DNA from: an uncultured Azospirillum sp.
Lineage (GTDB): Bacteria; Pseudomonadota; Alphaproteobacteria; Azospirillales; Azospirillaceae
Reading direction: 5' to 3'
Assembly: GCF_946480385.1 (NCBI RefSeq)
Contig: NZ_CAMLJP010000046.1
Location: 1-41,867 of the forward strand
Length of the DNA: 41,867 bases
Shown: in pieces, positions 25,320-34,119 of the stretch
Position numbering within the stretch: the stretch's first letter is position 1
Layout of the letters: each line of letters opens with the position of its first letter
Notes under the pieces: generated by a model
Told to the model about the DNA's origin: nothing
Database searches by the model: none
What the model saw: the letters and a program-made list of their open reading frames with translations, nothing else
Translations under genes and position numbers: made by a program

Positions 25320-28169
25320 GTGAGCCCTCCATCGGCCGGGGAGTCTCCGCCTGTCCTGTCTCCGCCTGTCTTTCCGGCCGGGGCGGGAGAGATGGCTGCG
25401 CTCATGCGCGGCCATGACTGGGCGGCCACGCCGCTCGGCCCGATTGACGGCTGGCCGCAGGAGCTTCGTTTCACGGTCGGTCTGATGCTGCGGTCGCGGC
25501 AGGCGATGTTCGTCGGTTGGGGATCGGACGTCACATTCCTCTACAACGACGCCTATCTGGACATTCTGGGAGCCCGCCATCCGCAGGCGCTGGGCCGGCC
25601 GATGAGGGAGGTCTGGCCCGACGCTTGGCCGCAGGTACGCGATTTCGTCCGACGCACCTATGACGGCGTCCCGTTTCTGCATGAGGATCTGCTGATCCCG
25701 CTGGAGCGGAACGGAGCGGTCGAGGACTGCTATTTCACCTTCTCCTACACGCCGGTCACCGATGAGGCCGGGCGGGCCGGCGGCTTCCTGTGCATCGTTG
25801 CCGAGACCACGGCGGCGGTGGAGCGCGTGCAGGCGGACGAGGAGGTGCGGCGGGCCAACGAGCGGCTGCGGGCGGAGGGGGAGCGGTTGCGGGCGCTGTT
25901 CCGGCAGGCACCGGGCTTCATGTATGTCTGGCGAGGGCCAGACCATGTCTATGAGATGGCGAACGATGCCTATTTCGACCTGATCGGCCGCCGCGACATC
26001 ATCGGCAAACCGGCGCGGGAGGCGCTGCCGGAGATCGTCGGCCAGGGCTTCTTCGAACTGGCCGATCAGGTCTATGCGACGGGGGAGCCCTTCGTCGGCG
26101 AGGGGATGCCGGCGCGGATTGCCCGGCGGCCCGGCGCGCCGCTGGAGGAGCGCTTCGTCACCTTCGTCTTCCAGCCGATCCGCGACGACCAGGGCCGGGT
26201 CATGGGCATGTTCGTCCAGGGCAGCGACGTGACGGGCATGAAGCGGACGGAGGAGGCGCTGCGCGAGAGCCAGCAGCGGCTGCACATCGCCCAGGATGCC
26301 GGCGGGGTCGGCACCTTCGAACTGCGCGCCGACGGCATGCTGGCGGTGTCGCCCCAATTCTGCCGGCTGTGGGGCATCACGGAACGCCCGCTGGTGCCGC
26401 TGGAGGAACTGGTCGCCCTGATCCACCCGGACGACCGCGCCAATCTGAACACGTTGCGGCCCGGACAGGTGCCGACGGATGGGCTGGGCTATGTGGAATA
26501 CCGCATCAATCGGCCGGACAGCGGGGCGGAGCGCTGGATCGCCCGGCGGGCGCAGGCGATCACAGGGGGCCGGGACGGGGACGGGACGCGGATTCTCGGC
26601 GCCTGTTACGACATCACCGACCGCAAGCGCGCCGAAGATGCCCTGCGCGCGCTGAACGCGACGCTGGAGCAGCGCGTGGCGGAGCGGACCGCCGACCGCG
26701 ACCGCATGTGGCGGCTGTCGACCGACATCATGCTGGTGGCACGGTTCGACGGCACGATCGTCGCGGTCAACCCGGCCTGGACCACCCTGCTGGGCTGGGA
26801 AGAGGCGGAACTGCAGAACGTGGCGTTCCTCGAATTCGTCCATCCCGACGACCGCGCGGCGACGGTGGCGGAGGCCGGCCGGCTGGAATCCGGCCTGACC
26901 ACCCTGCGGTTCGAGAACCGCTATCGCCACAGGGACGGATCCTATCGCTGGATCTCGTGGACCGCGGTGCCGGACGACCGCTTCATCCATGCGGTGGGGC
27001 GTGACGTGACGGCGCGCAAGGACTCCGAGGTGGCGCTGCGCCGCGCCGAGGACCAGCTGCGTCAGGCGCAGAAGATGGAGGCGGTCGGCCAGCTGACCGG
27101 CGGCGTGGCGCACGACTTCAACAACCTGCTGCAGGCGCTCAGCAGCTGCCTGACGATGATCGGCCGCCGCAGCGCCGAGCCGAAGCTGGCGCCGCTGCTG
27201 GAGGCGGGCATGCAGGCGGTCGACCGCGGCGCCAAGCTGGTCCAGCAGCTGATGGGCTTCGCCCGCCGCGACAGCCTGCGCCCGGAACCGATCGACGTGC
27301 GCGACCGCGTGCTCGGCATGGCCGGACTGCTGGAACGCGCACTCCGCGCCGACATCCGGCTGGAAACCCGCTTCGCCCCCGGCCTCCGCCCGATCGAGGC
27401 GGACCCGACGCAGTTCGAGCTGGCGCTGATCAACATGGCGGTGAACGCGCGCGACGCGATGCCGGAGGGCGGCACGCTGTCCATCGAGGCGGAGAACCGG
27501 ACGCTCGGTCCCGGCGACGCATCGGGATTGGAAGGGGAGTTCCTGCGTCTGACGGTCGCCGACACCGGGACCGGAATGGCGCCGGAGGTGGCGGCGAAGG
27601 CCTTCGACCCCTTCTTTACCACCAAGGAGGTCGGCAAGGGCTCCGGCCTCGGTCTGGCGCAGGTCTACGGGCTGGCGCGGCAGGCGGGCGGTACCGTCTG
27701 GATCGAAAGCCGGCCGGGGGAGGGAACCCGCATCGTCCTGCTGCTGCGGGCCACGGCCGGTGTGCCGAGGGCGCCGGCCGCTTTCGCCGATGCGTCGGGG
27801 CCGTTCATCGGGGGCGCGCGGGTGCTGATGGTGGAGGACGATCCGGTCGTCGCGTCCTCCGTCGCGGCGGCGCTGGAGGAGAGCGGCTGGACCGTTCTGC
27901 GCGCCGGCTCCGCCGACGAGGCGCTGCCGCTGCTGGCCGGCGACGAGCGGATCGACCTGCTCTTTTCCGACGTGGTGATGCCGGGGCGGCTGAGCGGCAT
28001 CGACCTCAGCCGCGAGGCGGCGATCCTGCGCCCCGGCCTGCCGGTGGTGCTGACCACCGGCTACAGCGAGGATGTGGCGCGCACCGAAGGCATCGCGGTG
28101 CTGTCGAAACCCTACCAGATCGACACGCTGCTGCAGGCACTGCACAAGGCGGTGGCGAAAGTCCCCTAG
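25320..28169 (+). CDS. Hybrid histidine kinase with four PAS domains and C-terminal receiver
   Basis: Cytosolic sensor of 949 residues without clear membrane segments. Order: PAS (about 25-165, containing the [17 protein letters not shown] block typical of this subgroup), PAS (about 185-310), PAS/PAC (about 315-440), a short coiled coil ([20 protein letters not shown]), PAS/PAC (about 465-580), HisKA with phospho-acceptor His598 ([12 protein letters not shown]), HATPase (N box [12 protein letters not shown] box [31 protein letters not shown]) and a receiver domain (about 835-945) with Asp884 ([10 protein letters not shown]) and conserved Lys in VLSKPY. The start is GTG without a clear ribosome binding site; an ATG at 25392 is possible, but the GAGEM stretch before it belongs to the family. 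No output partner is nearby. Its stop overlaps the convergent MocR stop. Confidence 0.92.
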   Translation: MSPPSAGESPPVLSPPVFPAGAGEMAALMRGHDWAATPLGPIDGWPQELRFTVGLMLRSRQAMFVGWGSDVTFLYNDAYLDILGARHPQALGRPMREVWPDAWPQVRDFVRRTYDGVPFLHEDLLIPLERNGAVEDCYFTFSYTPVTDEAGRAGGFLCIVAETTAAVERVQADEEVRRANERLRAEGERLRALFRQAPGFMYVWRGPDHVYEMANDAYFDLIGRRDIIGKPAREALPEIVGQGFFELADQVYATGEPFVGEGMPARIARRPGAPLEERFVTFVFQPIRDDQGRVMGMFVQGSDVTGMKRTEEALRESQQRLHIAQDAGGVGTFELRADGMLAVSPQFCRLWGITERPLVPLEELVALIHPDDRANLNTLRPGQVPTDGLGYVEYRINRPDSGAERWIARRAQAITGGRDGDGTRILGACYDITDRKRAEDALRALNATLEQRVAERTADRDRMWRLSTDIMLVARFDGTIVAVNPAWTTLLGWEEAELQNVAFLEFVHPDDRAATVAEAGRLESGLTTLRFENRYRHRDGSYRWISWTAVPDDRFIHAVGRDVTARKDSEVALRRAEDQLRQAQKMEAVGQLTGGVAHDFNNLLQALSSCLTMIGRRSAEPKLAPLLEAGMQAVDRGAKLVQQLMGFARRDSLRPEPIDVRDRVLGMAGLLERALRADIRLETRFAPGLRPIEADPTQFELALINMAVNARDAMPEGGTLSIEAENRTLGPGDASGLEGEFLRLTVADTGTGMAPEVAAKAFDPFFTTKEVGKGSGLGLAQVYGLARQAGGTVWIESRPGEGTRIVLLLRATAGVPRAPAAFADASGPFIGGARVLMVEDDPVVASSVAAALEESGWTVLRAGSADEALPLLAGDERIDLLFSDVVMPGRLSGIDLSREAAILRPGLPVVLTTGYSEDVARTEGIAVLSKPYQIDTLLQALHKAVAKVP

Positions 28170-29587
28170 AGGGTTAGAGAGGGAGTATTCGCCATCGCGC
28201 GCTTCAGGACGTCGAAGATGCGGGGGTCGCCCATCTGGGCGGCGTTGAAGCGCAGAAACCCGGACGCCGACCGGGAGGCGCTGAACACGTTGCCGGGGGC
28301 GAGCACGACATTCTCGCGAAGTGCCGCGCGGGCGACGTCGGCGGCGTCCCGCCCGTCCGGCAGGCTGCACCAGAGATAGAAGCCGCCGCGCGGCATCAGC
28401 CATGGCCGCAGGCCGAGGGATTCCAGCCGGGCGGCCGTCTCGCGCCGGAGCCGCGCCAGACGGCGGCGAAGACCGTCGAGATGCTTGCGATAGTTGCCGT
28501 CGTTCAAGGTCGCGAGGACGAGCTCGGCAGCGGCCGGGCTGGGGCCGCCGAAATTCGTCGCCACCTGCAGATCGACCAGCGCCTCCACCCAGTCCGGCCG
28601 TGCCGCGATGTAGCCGCAGCGGATCGAGGCGGACAGCGTCTTGGAGAAGCTGCCGATCCGGATGACGCGGGCCAGCCCGTCGAGGGCGGCGAGGCGGGGC
28701 GACGGCTCCGGCTCGAAACCGGCGAAGATGTCGTCCTCGACGATGGTGAGGGTATCGGCAGAGGGATCATGGGCCGCAGCGGCGCAGAGCAGACGGTGCG
28801 CGGTCTGCGGCGTCATCGTCGCGCCGGTCGGGTTGTGGAGCGCCGAGTTGGTGATGTAGAGGCGCGGCCGGTGCGTCGCCAGCGCCTGGGCGAACAGGTC
28901 GGTGTCCGGACCGGTCCGGGTATAGGGCACGCCGACGACCCGCGCCTGATGGGCGCGCAGCAAGGCCTGAAAATTGAAATAGCAGGGGTCGTCGACCAGC
29001 ACCGTGTCGCCCGGCCGCAGCAGGAAGCGGCAGATCAGGTCGATGGCCTGGGTTCCCGAGGCGGTCAGCAGGATCTGGTCGGCGCCCGCCGCCATCCCTT
29101 CGTCGGCGAACTGGCGCGCCAGCAGCCGGCGCAGCGGTAGCGATCCGCGCGTGCCGCCATAATCCGCCAGCAGGCCGTCGTCGGCGCGCGCGAGCTGACG
29201 GAGCGCCCGGCGGATCGCCGCGTTCGGCATCCAGTCGGCCGGCAGCCAGCCGCAACCCGGCTTCAGCATGTCCGCCCCGGCATCCAGCGACTGCCGCGAC
29301 ACCCAGAAGGGATCGATGGCGCGGTCGAGCCGTGGTTCCGCCTCGGCCAAGGCCAGCGGCGGCGTGGCGCCGGCGATATAGAAGCCGGACCCCGGCCTCG
29401 ACCGGATCACGCCTTCGGCCGTCAGCCGGTCATAGGCCTCCACCACGGTCGAGGCCGACACGCCCATGGTGGCGGCGAAGCTGCGGATCGAGGGCAGCTT
29501 CTCTCCCGGCGACAGGGTGCGGCTCGCCATCCTGCGGCGGACCGCGTCCATCACCTCGGCGGTTCGCGTGCCCGTTCTGCCCGTCAT
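28166..29587 (-). CDS. MocR-family regulator (GntR helix-turn-helix fused to aminotransferase fold)
   Basis: Regulator of 473 residues. The N-terminal GntR-type winged helix (about 8-70, with SPGEKLPSIRSFAATMGVSASTVVEAYDRL cut in two helices) is joined to a class I aminotransferase-like domain (about 100-470). The PLP-binding lysine is Lys316 in GSFSKTLSASIR. NPTG (252-255) and YFNF (203-206) pocket motifs are kept. It diverges from an EamA exporter gene across 136 bases and probably controls that gene in response to an amino compound binding PLP. MocR proteins of the GabR/PdxR kind work this way. Its stop shares the CTAG at 28166-28169 with the kinase gene. Confidence 0.92.
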   Translation of the reverse strand: MTGRTGTRTAEVMDAVRRRMASRTLSPGEKLPSIRSFAATMGVSASTVVEAYDRLTAEGVIRSRPGSGFYIAGATPPLALAEAEPRLDRAIDPFWVSRQSLDAGADMLKPGCGWLPADWMPNAAIRRALRQLARADDGLLADYGGTRGSLPLRRLLARQFADEGMAAGADQILLTASGTQAIDLICRFLLRPGDTVLVDDPCYFNFQALLRAHQARVVGVPYTRTGPDTDLFAQALATHRPRLYITNSALHNPTGATMTPQTAHRLLCAAAAHDPSADTLTIVEDDIFAGFEPEPSPRLAALDGLARVIRIGSFSKTLSASIRCGYIAARPDWVEALVDLQVATNFGGPSPAAAELVLATLNDGNYRKHLDGLRRRLARLRRETAARLESLGLRPWLMPRGGFYLWCSLPDGRDAADVARAALRENVVLAPGNVFSASRSASGFLRFNAAQMGDPRIFDVLKRAMANTPSLTL

Positions 29588-29723
29588 GGCTCCACCACTG
29601 GAAAGTGTATCGCTCTTTATACCAGTACAGTTTGACGGAATTGTATTGGACTGTCGCTGTCTCCGCCAGAGCCCATCGCGCTAGCATCGCGGCGCGAGAT
29701 CCGGTGCAGGGAGGGAAGACGGG
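29588..29723. promoter_or_regulatory. Control region between the MocR gene and the EamA gene
   Basis: An AT-richer gap between divergent genes. It contains ATACCA (29619-29624), the core recalled for the Bacillus GabR site, followed by GTACAGTTTGACGG and then ATTGGACTGT. ACAGT (29627-29631) and the later ACTGT form an inverted pair. Exact operator limits and promoter boxes are not clear, and the match to GabR may be chance. Confidence 0.35.
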
Positions 29724-30584
29724 ATGCGACAGTCGACGACAGGATGGGGCAGCGGGCTGCTCGGCGTGCTCATCTTCAGCGGCTCGCTGCCGGCGACGCG
29801 GGTCGCGGTCGGCAGCTTCACGCCGCTGTTCCTGACGGCGGCGCGGGCGGTGATCGCGGCGGCCCTGGCGGCGGCGCTGCTGGCGCTGTTGCGGCAGGCA
29901 CGGCCGGCGCGGCGCGACCTTCCCTCGCTTGCCATCGTGGCGCTGGGCGTGGTCGCAGGCTTTCCCCTGCTGACCGCATTGGCGCTTCAGCACATCACGT
30001 CGGCGCAGTCGATCGTCTTCATCGGCCTGCTGCCGCTCGCCACTGCCCTGTTCGGGGTGCTGCGGGCCAGGGAGCGGCCACGTCCCGCCTTCTGGCTGTT
30101 CGCGACGGCGGGAAGCCTGACCGTCGCCGGCTTCGCCCTGTGGCAGGGCGGCGGCGCGTCGCTGGCCGGCGACCTGCTGATGGTCCTGGCGATCCTGCTC
30201 TGTGGGCTGGGCTATGCCGAGGGGGCGGCCCTGTCACGCCGGCTGGGCGGCTGGCAGGTGATCTCGTGGGCCTTGCTGCTGGCGCTTCCGGCAATGGCGC
30301 TGGCGGCGCTGGCCACCATGCCGGACGACTGGAGCGGCATCGCGGCGCCGGCCTGGATCGGGCTCGGCTATGTTTCGGTGTTCAGCATGCTGGTGGGATT
30401 CGTCTTCTGGTATCGCGGGCTGGCGCTGGGCGGTATCGCCGGGGTCGGGCAGTTGCAGTTGCTCCAGCCCGCCTTCGGCCTGATCCTGGCCGGGCTGCTG
30501 CTGCGCGAGCCGGTCGCCTGGACCATGATCGCCGCCGCCGGACTGGTCGTGCTGTGCGTCGCCGGAGCGAAGCGGTTCGCCTGA
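29724..30584 (+). CDS. EamA/DMT-family transporter under MocR control
   Basis: Inner-membrane protein of 286 residues with about ten hydrophobic segments in two EamA repeats (about 8-135 and 150-282). It begins MRQSTTGWGSGLLGVLIFSG, where a less common GSLPATRVAV replaces the usual WGxNxxxxK motif. Preceded by CAGGGAGGGAAGACGGG. The partner MocR gene suggests export of an amino compound. It is not closely similar by eye to the other EamA protein at 10530-11438, so the two are separate family members rather than recent duplicates. Confidence 0.87.
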   Translation: MRQSTTGWGSGLLGVLIFSGSLPATRVAVGSFTPLFLTAARAVIAAALAAALLALLRQARPARRDLPSLAIVALGVVAGFPLLTALALQHITSAQSIVFIGLLPLATALFGVLRARERPRPAFWLFATAGSLTVAGFALWQGGGASLAGDLLMVLAILLCGLGYAEGAALSRRLGGWQVISWALLLALPAMALAALATMPDDWSGIAAPAWIGLGYVSVFSMLVGFVFWYRGLALGGIAGVGQLQLLQPAFGLILAGLLLREPVAWTMIAAAGLVVLCVAGAKRFA

Positions 30585-30617
30585 GCGCCAGCCCGTGCGT
30601 GTCGGTTCCGCCCGGCG

Positions 30618-31406
30618 TCAGGCCGGCGTGTCGCGGTGGATCTTGAACGGCGCCCAGGACTGGCTCACCGGCATGATCTCGACGCTGTTGATGTTGACGT
30701 GCGGCGGCAGCGAGACCACCCAGCGCACCGTCTCGGCGATGTCCTCCGGCTGCAGCGGGTTGGCGCCGGCATAGAGCGCGTCGTAGGCGGCCTTGTCGCC
30801 GCCGGTGCGCACCAGGGTGAATTCGCTTTCCGACAGGCCCGGCTCGATGGAGGTCACGCGCACGCCCTGGGCCGACAGGTCGCTGCGCAGGCCGAGCGAG
30901 AACTGCTTCACGAAGGCCTTGGTGCCGCCATAGACGTTGCCGCCGGGATAGGGCCAGTTGGAGGCGACGGAGGCGAGATTGACGATCAGCCCGCGCTGCG
31001 CGATCAACCGGGCCAGCAGCAGCCGGGTGATCGTCACCAGCCCGGTGACGTTGGTGTCGATCATCGTCCGCCACTGTTCCAGGTCGCAGTCCTGCGCCAC
31101 CGCGGTGCCGAGCGCCAGACCGGCATTGTTGACCAGGACGGAGATGTCGGCGAACTCCTGTGGCAGCGACTCCAGCGCGGCGCGGGTCGCCTCCTCGTCG
31201 CGGATGTCGAAGCACAGCGGGTGAACCACCGCCGGCCCGCCCAGCGCCTCGACCAGGGCATCCAGCCGGTCCTGACGCCGGCCGGTGGCGACGATCCGCC
31301 AGCCCTCCGCGACCAGACGCCGGGCGATGGCATCGCCGAATCCGGAGGTGGCGCCGGTGACGATTGCCGTTTTCGGGGCGGCCGTTTTGGAGGCGATGTT
31401 CGACAT
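30618..31406 (-). CDS. YdfG-like short-chain dehydrogenase (NADP-dependent 3-hydroxy acid dehydrogenase)
   Basis: Oxidoreductase of 262 residues. Cofactor motif TGATSGFG (18-25) with RR at 43-44, which favours NADP; NNAG (93-96); catalytic Ser146, Tyr159 and Lys163 (GGNVYGGTK). The stretches SVRVTSIEPG-type (VRVTSIEPGL), PEDIAETVRWVVSLPPHVNINSVEIMPVSQSW near the end closely follow E. coli YdfG, which oxidises serine and other 3-hydroxy acids and reduces malonic semialdehyde. The frame extends to 31547, but the ATG at 31406 with GAGGAAAG upstream starts at the family N-terminus. It lies downstream of ilvA on the same strand (80-base gap). Confidence 0.88.
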   Translation of the reverse strand: MSNIASKTAAPKTAIVTGATSGFGDAIARRLVAEGWRIVATGRRQDRLDALVEALGGPAVVHPLCFDIRDEEATRAALESLPQEFADISVLVNNAGLALGTAVAQDCDLEQWRTMIDTNVTGLVTITRLLLARLIAQRGLIVNLASVASNWPYPGGNVYGGTKAFVKQFSLGLRSDLSAQGVRVTSIEPGLSESEFTLVRTGGDKAAYDALYAGANPLQPEDIAETVRWVVSLPPHVNINSVEIMPVSQSWAPFKIHRDTPA

Positions 31407-31486
31407 TGTGTAATCTTTCCTCATGACGGATTTAAGCTCAGGCTTACCGTAACGATGGTCCGGGTCAAGCCCGGCCGCTGCATTGA

Positions 31487-33019
31487 TCAGCTTGGCTGCG
31501 GTTCGGCCAGGAACAGCCGGTAGGCCGGGTTGCCGCTCTCGTCCCAATACGGGTATCCGAGATCGTCGAGGCAGCGCCGGAACCGCGCCCGGTCCTTTTC
31601 GGGCACCTGAATCCCGGCCAGCACCCGCCCGTAATCGGCGCCATGGTTGCGGTAGTGGAAAAGCGAGATGTTCCAGTCCTGCGCCAGCCCGTTCAGGAAC
31701 TTCAGCAACGCCCCCGGCCGTTCGGGGAACTGGAAGCGGTAGAGCAATTCGTCCTTCAGCCCGCGCACCCGGCCGCCGACCATGTAGCGGACATGGAGCT
31801 TCGCCATCTCGTTGTCGCTCATGTCCAGCACCGGGCAGTCCAGGCCGCGCAGCAGTTCGATGATCTGGCGCTTTTCCGCATCGCCCTCGGTCAACTGGAC
31901 GCCGACGAAGATCTGTGCCTCCCGGTCGTCGGCATAGCGATAGTTGAACTCGGTGATCGACCGCTTACCGAGCGCCTGGATGAACTGCCGATAGGCGCCG
32001 GGGCGTTCGGGAATGGTGACGGCCAGCAGCGCCTCGCGCCGTTCGCCGATCTCCGCCCGTTCGGCGATGTGGCGCAGCCGGTCGAAGTTCATGTTGGCGC
32101 CGCTGCCGATCGCCACCAGCCCCTTGCCCTGCAGCCCTTCGCGCTCCGCGTATTTCTTCAGGCCGGCCAGACCGACCGCGCCCGACGGTTCGGTGATGGC
32201 GCGGGTGTCCTCGAAGATGTCCTTGACGGCGGCGCAGATCTCGTCGGTGTTGACGGTGATGACCTCGTCCAGCAGCTCGCTGCACAGCCGGAAGGTCTCG
32301 CTGCCGACCTGCCGGACGGCGACGCCGTCGGCGAACAGCCCGACCTGATCGAGCTGCACGCGCTTTCCCGCCGCGATGGCGGCGCCCATGCTGGCCGCGT
32401 CGTCGGGCTCCACGCCGATCACCTTCACGTCGGGGCGCAGGAACTTGACGTAGGCGGCCACCCCGGCGGCCAGCCCGCCGCCGCCGATCTGCACGAAGAT
32501 GGCGTCCAGCGGGTGCGGGTGCTGGCGCAGGATCTCCATGCCGACGGTGCCCTGGCCGGCGATCACGTCTGGATCGTCATAGGGGTGGATGAAGGTCAGC
32601 CCCTTCTCCGCCTCGATCTGGCGCGCATGGAGATAGGCGTCGTCGAAGACGTCGCCATGCAGCACGACCTTGCCGCCACGGCTCTTGACCGCCTGGATCT
32701 TGATGGCGGGCGTCGTGCGCGGCATGACGATCACCGCCTTGATCCCTAGCTTCTGCGCCGACAGCGCCACGCCCTGCGCATGGTTGCCGGCCGACGCGCA
32801 CACCACCCCGCGTTCCCGCACCTCCGGCGACAGGCCGACCATCTTGTTGTAGGCGCCGCGCAGCTTGAAGGAGAAGACGGGCTGCAGATCCTCGCGCTTC
32901 AGCAGCGCGATGTTGTTCAGGCGCTGCGACAGCCGCGGCATCGGATCGAGCGGGCTTTCGATGGCGACGTCGTAGACGCGCGCGGTGAGGATCTTGCGGA
33001 CATACTCGTGCATGAACAT
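31487..33019 (-). CDS. ilvA: Threonine ammonia-lyase, biosynthetic type
   Basis: Converts L-threonine to 2-oxobutanoate and ammonia, the first step towards isoleucine. The 510-residue protein has a PLP catalytic domain (about 1-320; Lys52 in FSFKLRGAY, glycine loop GGGGLAAG, SGANMNFDRLRH at its end) and two ACT-like regulatory domains (about 335-410 and 430-505). The double regulatory domain and length match the isoleucine-inhibited biosynthetic enzyme of E. coli rather than the short catabolic form. A frame extending to 33259 is not real. Starts at 33019 (MFMHEY) or 33013 (MHEY) are both close to an AGGAAGG; I used the first. Confidence 0.95.
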   Translation of the reverse strand: MFMHEYVRKILTARVYDVAIESPLDPMPRLSQRLNNIALLKREDLQPVFSFKLRGAYNKMVGLSPEVRERGVVCASAGNHAQGVALSAQKLGIKAVIVMPRTTPAIKIQAVKSRGGKVVLHGDVFDDAYLHARQIEAEKGLTFIHPYDDPDVIAGQGTVGMEILRQHPHPLDAIFVQIGGGGLAAGVAAYVKFLRPDVKVIGVEPDDAASMGAAIAAGKRVQLDQVGLFADGVAVRQVGSETFRLCSELLDEVITVNTDEICAAVKDIFEDTRAITEPSGAVGLAGLKKYAEREGLQGKGLVAIGSGANMNFDRLRHIAERAEIGERREALLAVTIPERPGAYRQFIQALGKRSITEFNYRYADDREAQIFVGVQLTEGDAEKRQIIELLRGLDCPVLDMSDNEMAKLHVRYMVGGRVRGLKDELLYRFQFPERPGALLKFLNGLAQDWNISLFHYRNHGADYGRVLAGIQVPEKDRARFRRCLDDLGYPYWDESGNPAYRLFLAEPQPS

Positions 33020-33072
33020 CGGCCTTCCTGAACAGGTCGCGGCGACCATAGCAAATCCGGCGCGCTCTTGCG

Positions 33073-34011
33073 CTATGGCGCCTGCACCGCGCGGAAGGCG
33101 AGGGGAACGGCGATGCGCATCACCTCGATGAAGCGGCGCAGGCGGGCCGGCTGGTGGCGGGAGGGCGGATAGACCAGACTGACGGGCAGGGTCGCCGCTC
33201 GCCAGTCCGGCGCCAGCTGCACCAGCCGCCGCGCCGCCAGATCGTCCACCAGCGCCCATTGCGAGCCGACGGCGGCGCCCAGCCCGAGAATCGCCGCATT
33301 GCGGATCGCCTGCAGCCCGTCGGTGGACAGGCGCGGCCGGATGGCGAAGCGGGCCGTCTCGCCGGTTCCGGCATGGGTGAGTTCCACCTCGTCCCGGTAG
33401 AAGGTGCGCAGCGCCAGCCAGGGCAGCTCCGCCAGCTCGTCCGGATGGCGCGGCAGCGGCCGGTCGCCGAGCAGGTCAGGGGAGGCGACGACGATTCGCG
33501 GCACCTCCGCCAGCCGCAGGGCGACGACCGACGGGTCGGCCACCTCGCCGACGCGGATGGCGCAGTCGATGCCCTCGCCGATGAAGTCCGGCATGCGGTC
33601 GTGCAGGAACCACTCCACCGTCATCCGCGGATAACGGCGCAGGTAATCCGCCACCGGCCCGATCAGCTGCTGCTGCCCGAAGGCGTGCGGCGCCACGATC
33701 CGCAGATGGCCGGACGGCTGGTCGTCGGCCCCGCGCACGTCGCTTTCCAGCATCTGCCAGCCCGCCAGCAGATCCTTGGCCCGCTCGTAACAGCGGGTCC
33801 CGTCCTCGGTCAGGTTCATCCGGTGGGTGGAGCGTTGCAGCAGCCGGATGCCCAGCAGCCGCTCCAACTGTTGCAGCCGGCGGCTGACCGTCGGCTGGGT
33901 GCTGCCCATCTGCGCCGCGGCGGCCGATAGGCTGCCGGAGTCGACGATGCGAACGAAGGTTTCAAGCAGGGCGATGCGGTCGCTGCCGACCGCGGAAAGA
34001 TCAGCGCTCAT
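33073..34011 (-). CDS. LysR-family regulator divergent from an MFS exporter
   Basis: Regulator of 312 residues. The helix-turn-helix lies at about 12-70 (RIALLETFVRIVDSGSLSAAAAQMGSTQPTVSRRL and after), followed by the effector domain (about 95-300) with GHLRIVAPHAFGQQ and DCAIRVGEVADPSVVALRL, the style of the CrgA-like subgroup. The ATG at 34011 is chosen over an upstream frame start at 34089. Its start codon lies within an ATACG-N5-CGTAT dyad (34010-34024), so autoregulation is likely. The MFS gene begins 108 bases away on the other strand and is the likely target. Confidence 0.88.
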   Translation of the reverse strand: MSADLSAVGSDRIALLETFVRIVDSGSLSAAAAQMGSTQPTVSRRLQQLERLLGIRLLQRSTHRMNLTEDGTRCYERAKDLLAGWQMLESDVRGADDQPSGHLRIVAPHAFGQQQLIGPVADYLRRYPRMTVEWFLHDRMPDFIGEGIDCAIRVGEVADPSVVALRLAEVPRIVVASPDLLGDRPLPRHPDELAELPWLALRTFYRDEVELTHAGTGETARFAIRPRLSTDGLQAIRNAAILGLGAAVGSQWALVDDLAARRLVQLAPDWRAATLPVSLVYPPSRHQPARLRRFIEVMRIAVPLAFRAVQAP

Positions 34012-34024
34012 ACGTACAACGTAT
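34010..34024. promoter_or_regulatory. LysR-type operator candidate, ATACG-N5-CGTAT
   Basis: A perfect inverted repeat with five-base arms and a five-base spacer, fitting the T-N11-A rule of LysR boxes (T at 34011, A at 34023). It covers the start codon of the LysR gene and lies upstream of the divergent MFS gene. A protein bound here would hinder its own gene's expression while sitting about 100 bases before the MFS start. Confidence 0.5.
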
Positions 34025-34119
34025 AGCAAATCTACACCTGCTTCGCCTACCGTTCGATCGGACCGGCCGCCATACTCCGTCTCAACCACGCAAATGCAGG
34101 TTCTTGAGGGGGTAGAGCG

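Noticed and set aside
25287..28403. Minus-strand open frame of 1038 codons opposite the hybrid kinase
   Set aside because: The plus-strand kinase is complete with all motifs; the antisense protein has no recognisable domain and typical antisense composition.
30618..31406. Functional link of the YdfG-like dehydrogenase (malonic semialdehyde reduction) to malonate decarboxylase
   Set aside because: The genes are 20 kb apart, malonate decarboxylase yields acetate and CO2 rather than malonic semialdehyde, and ilvA is the actual neighbour.
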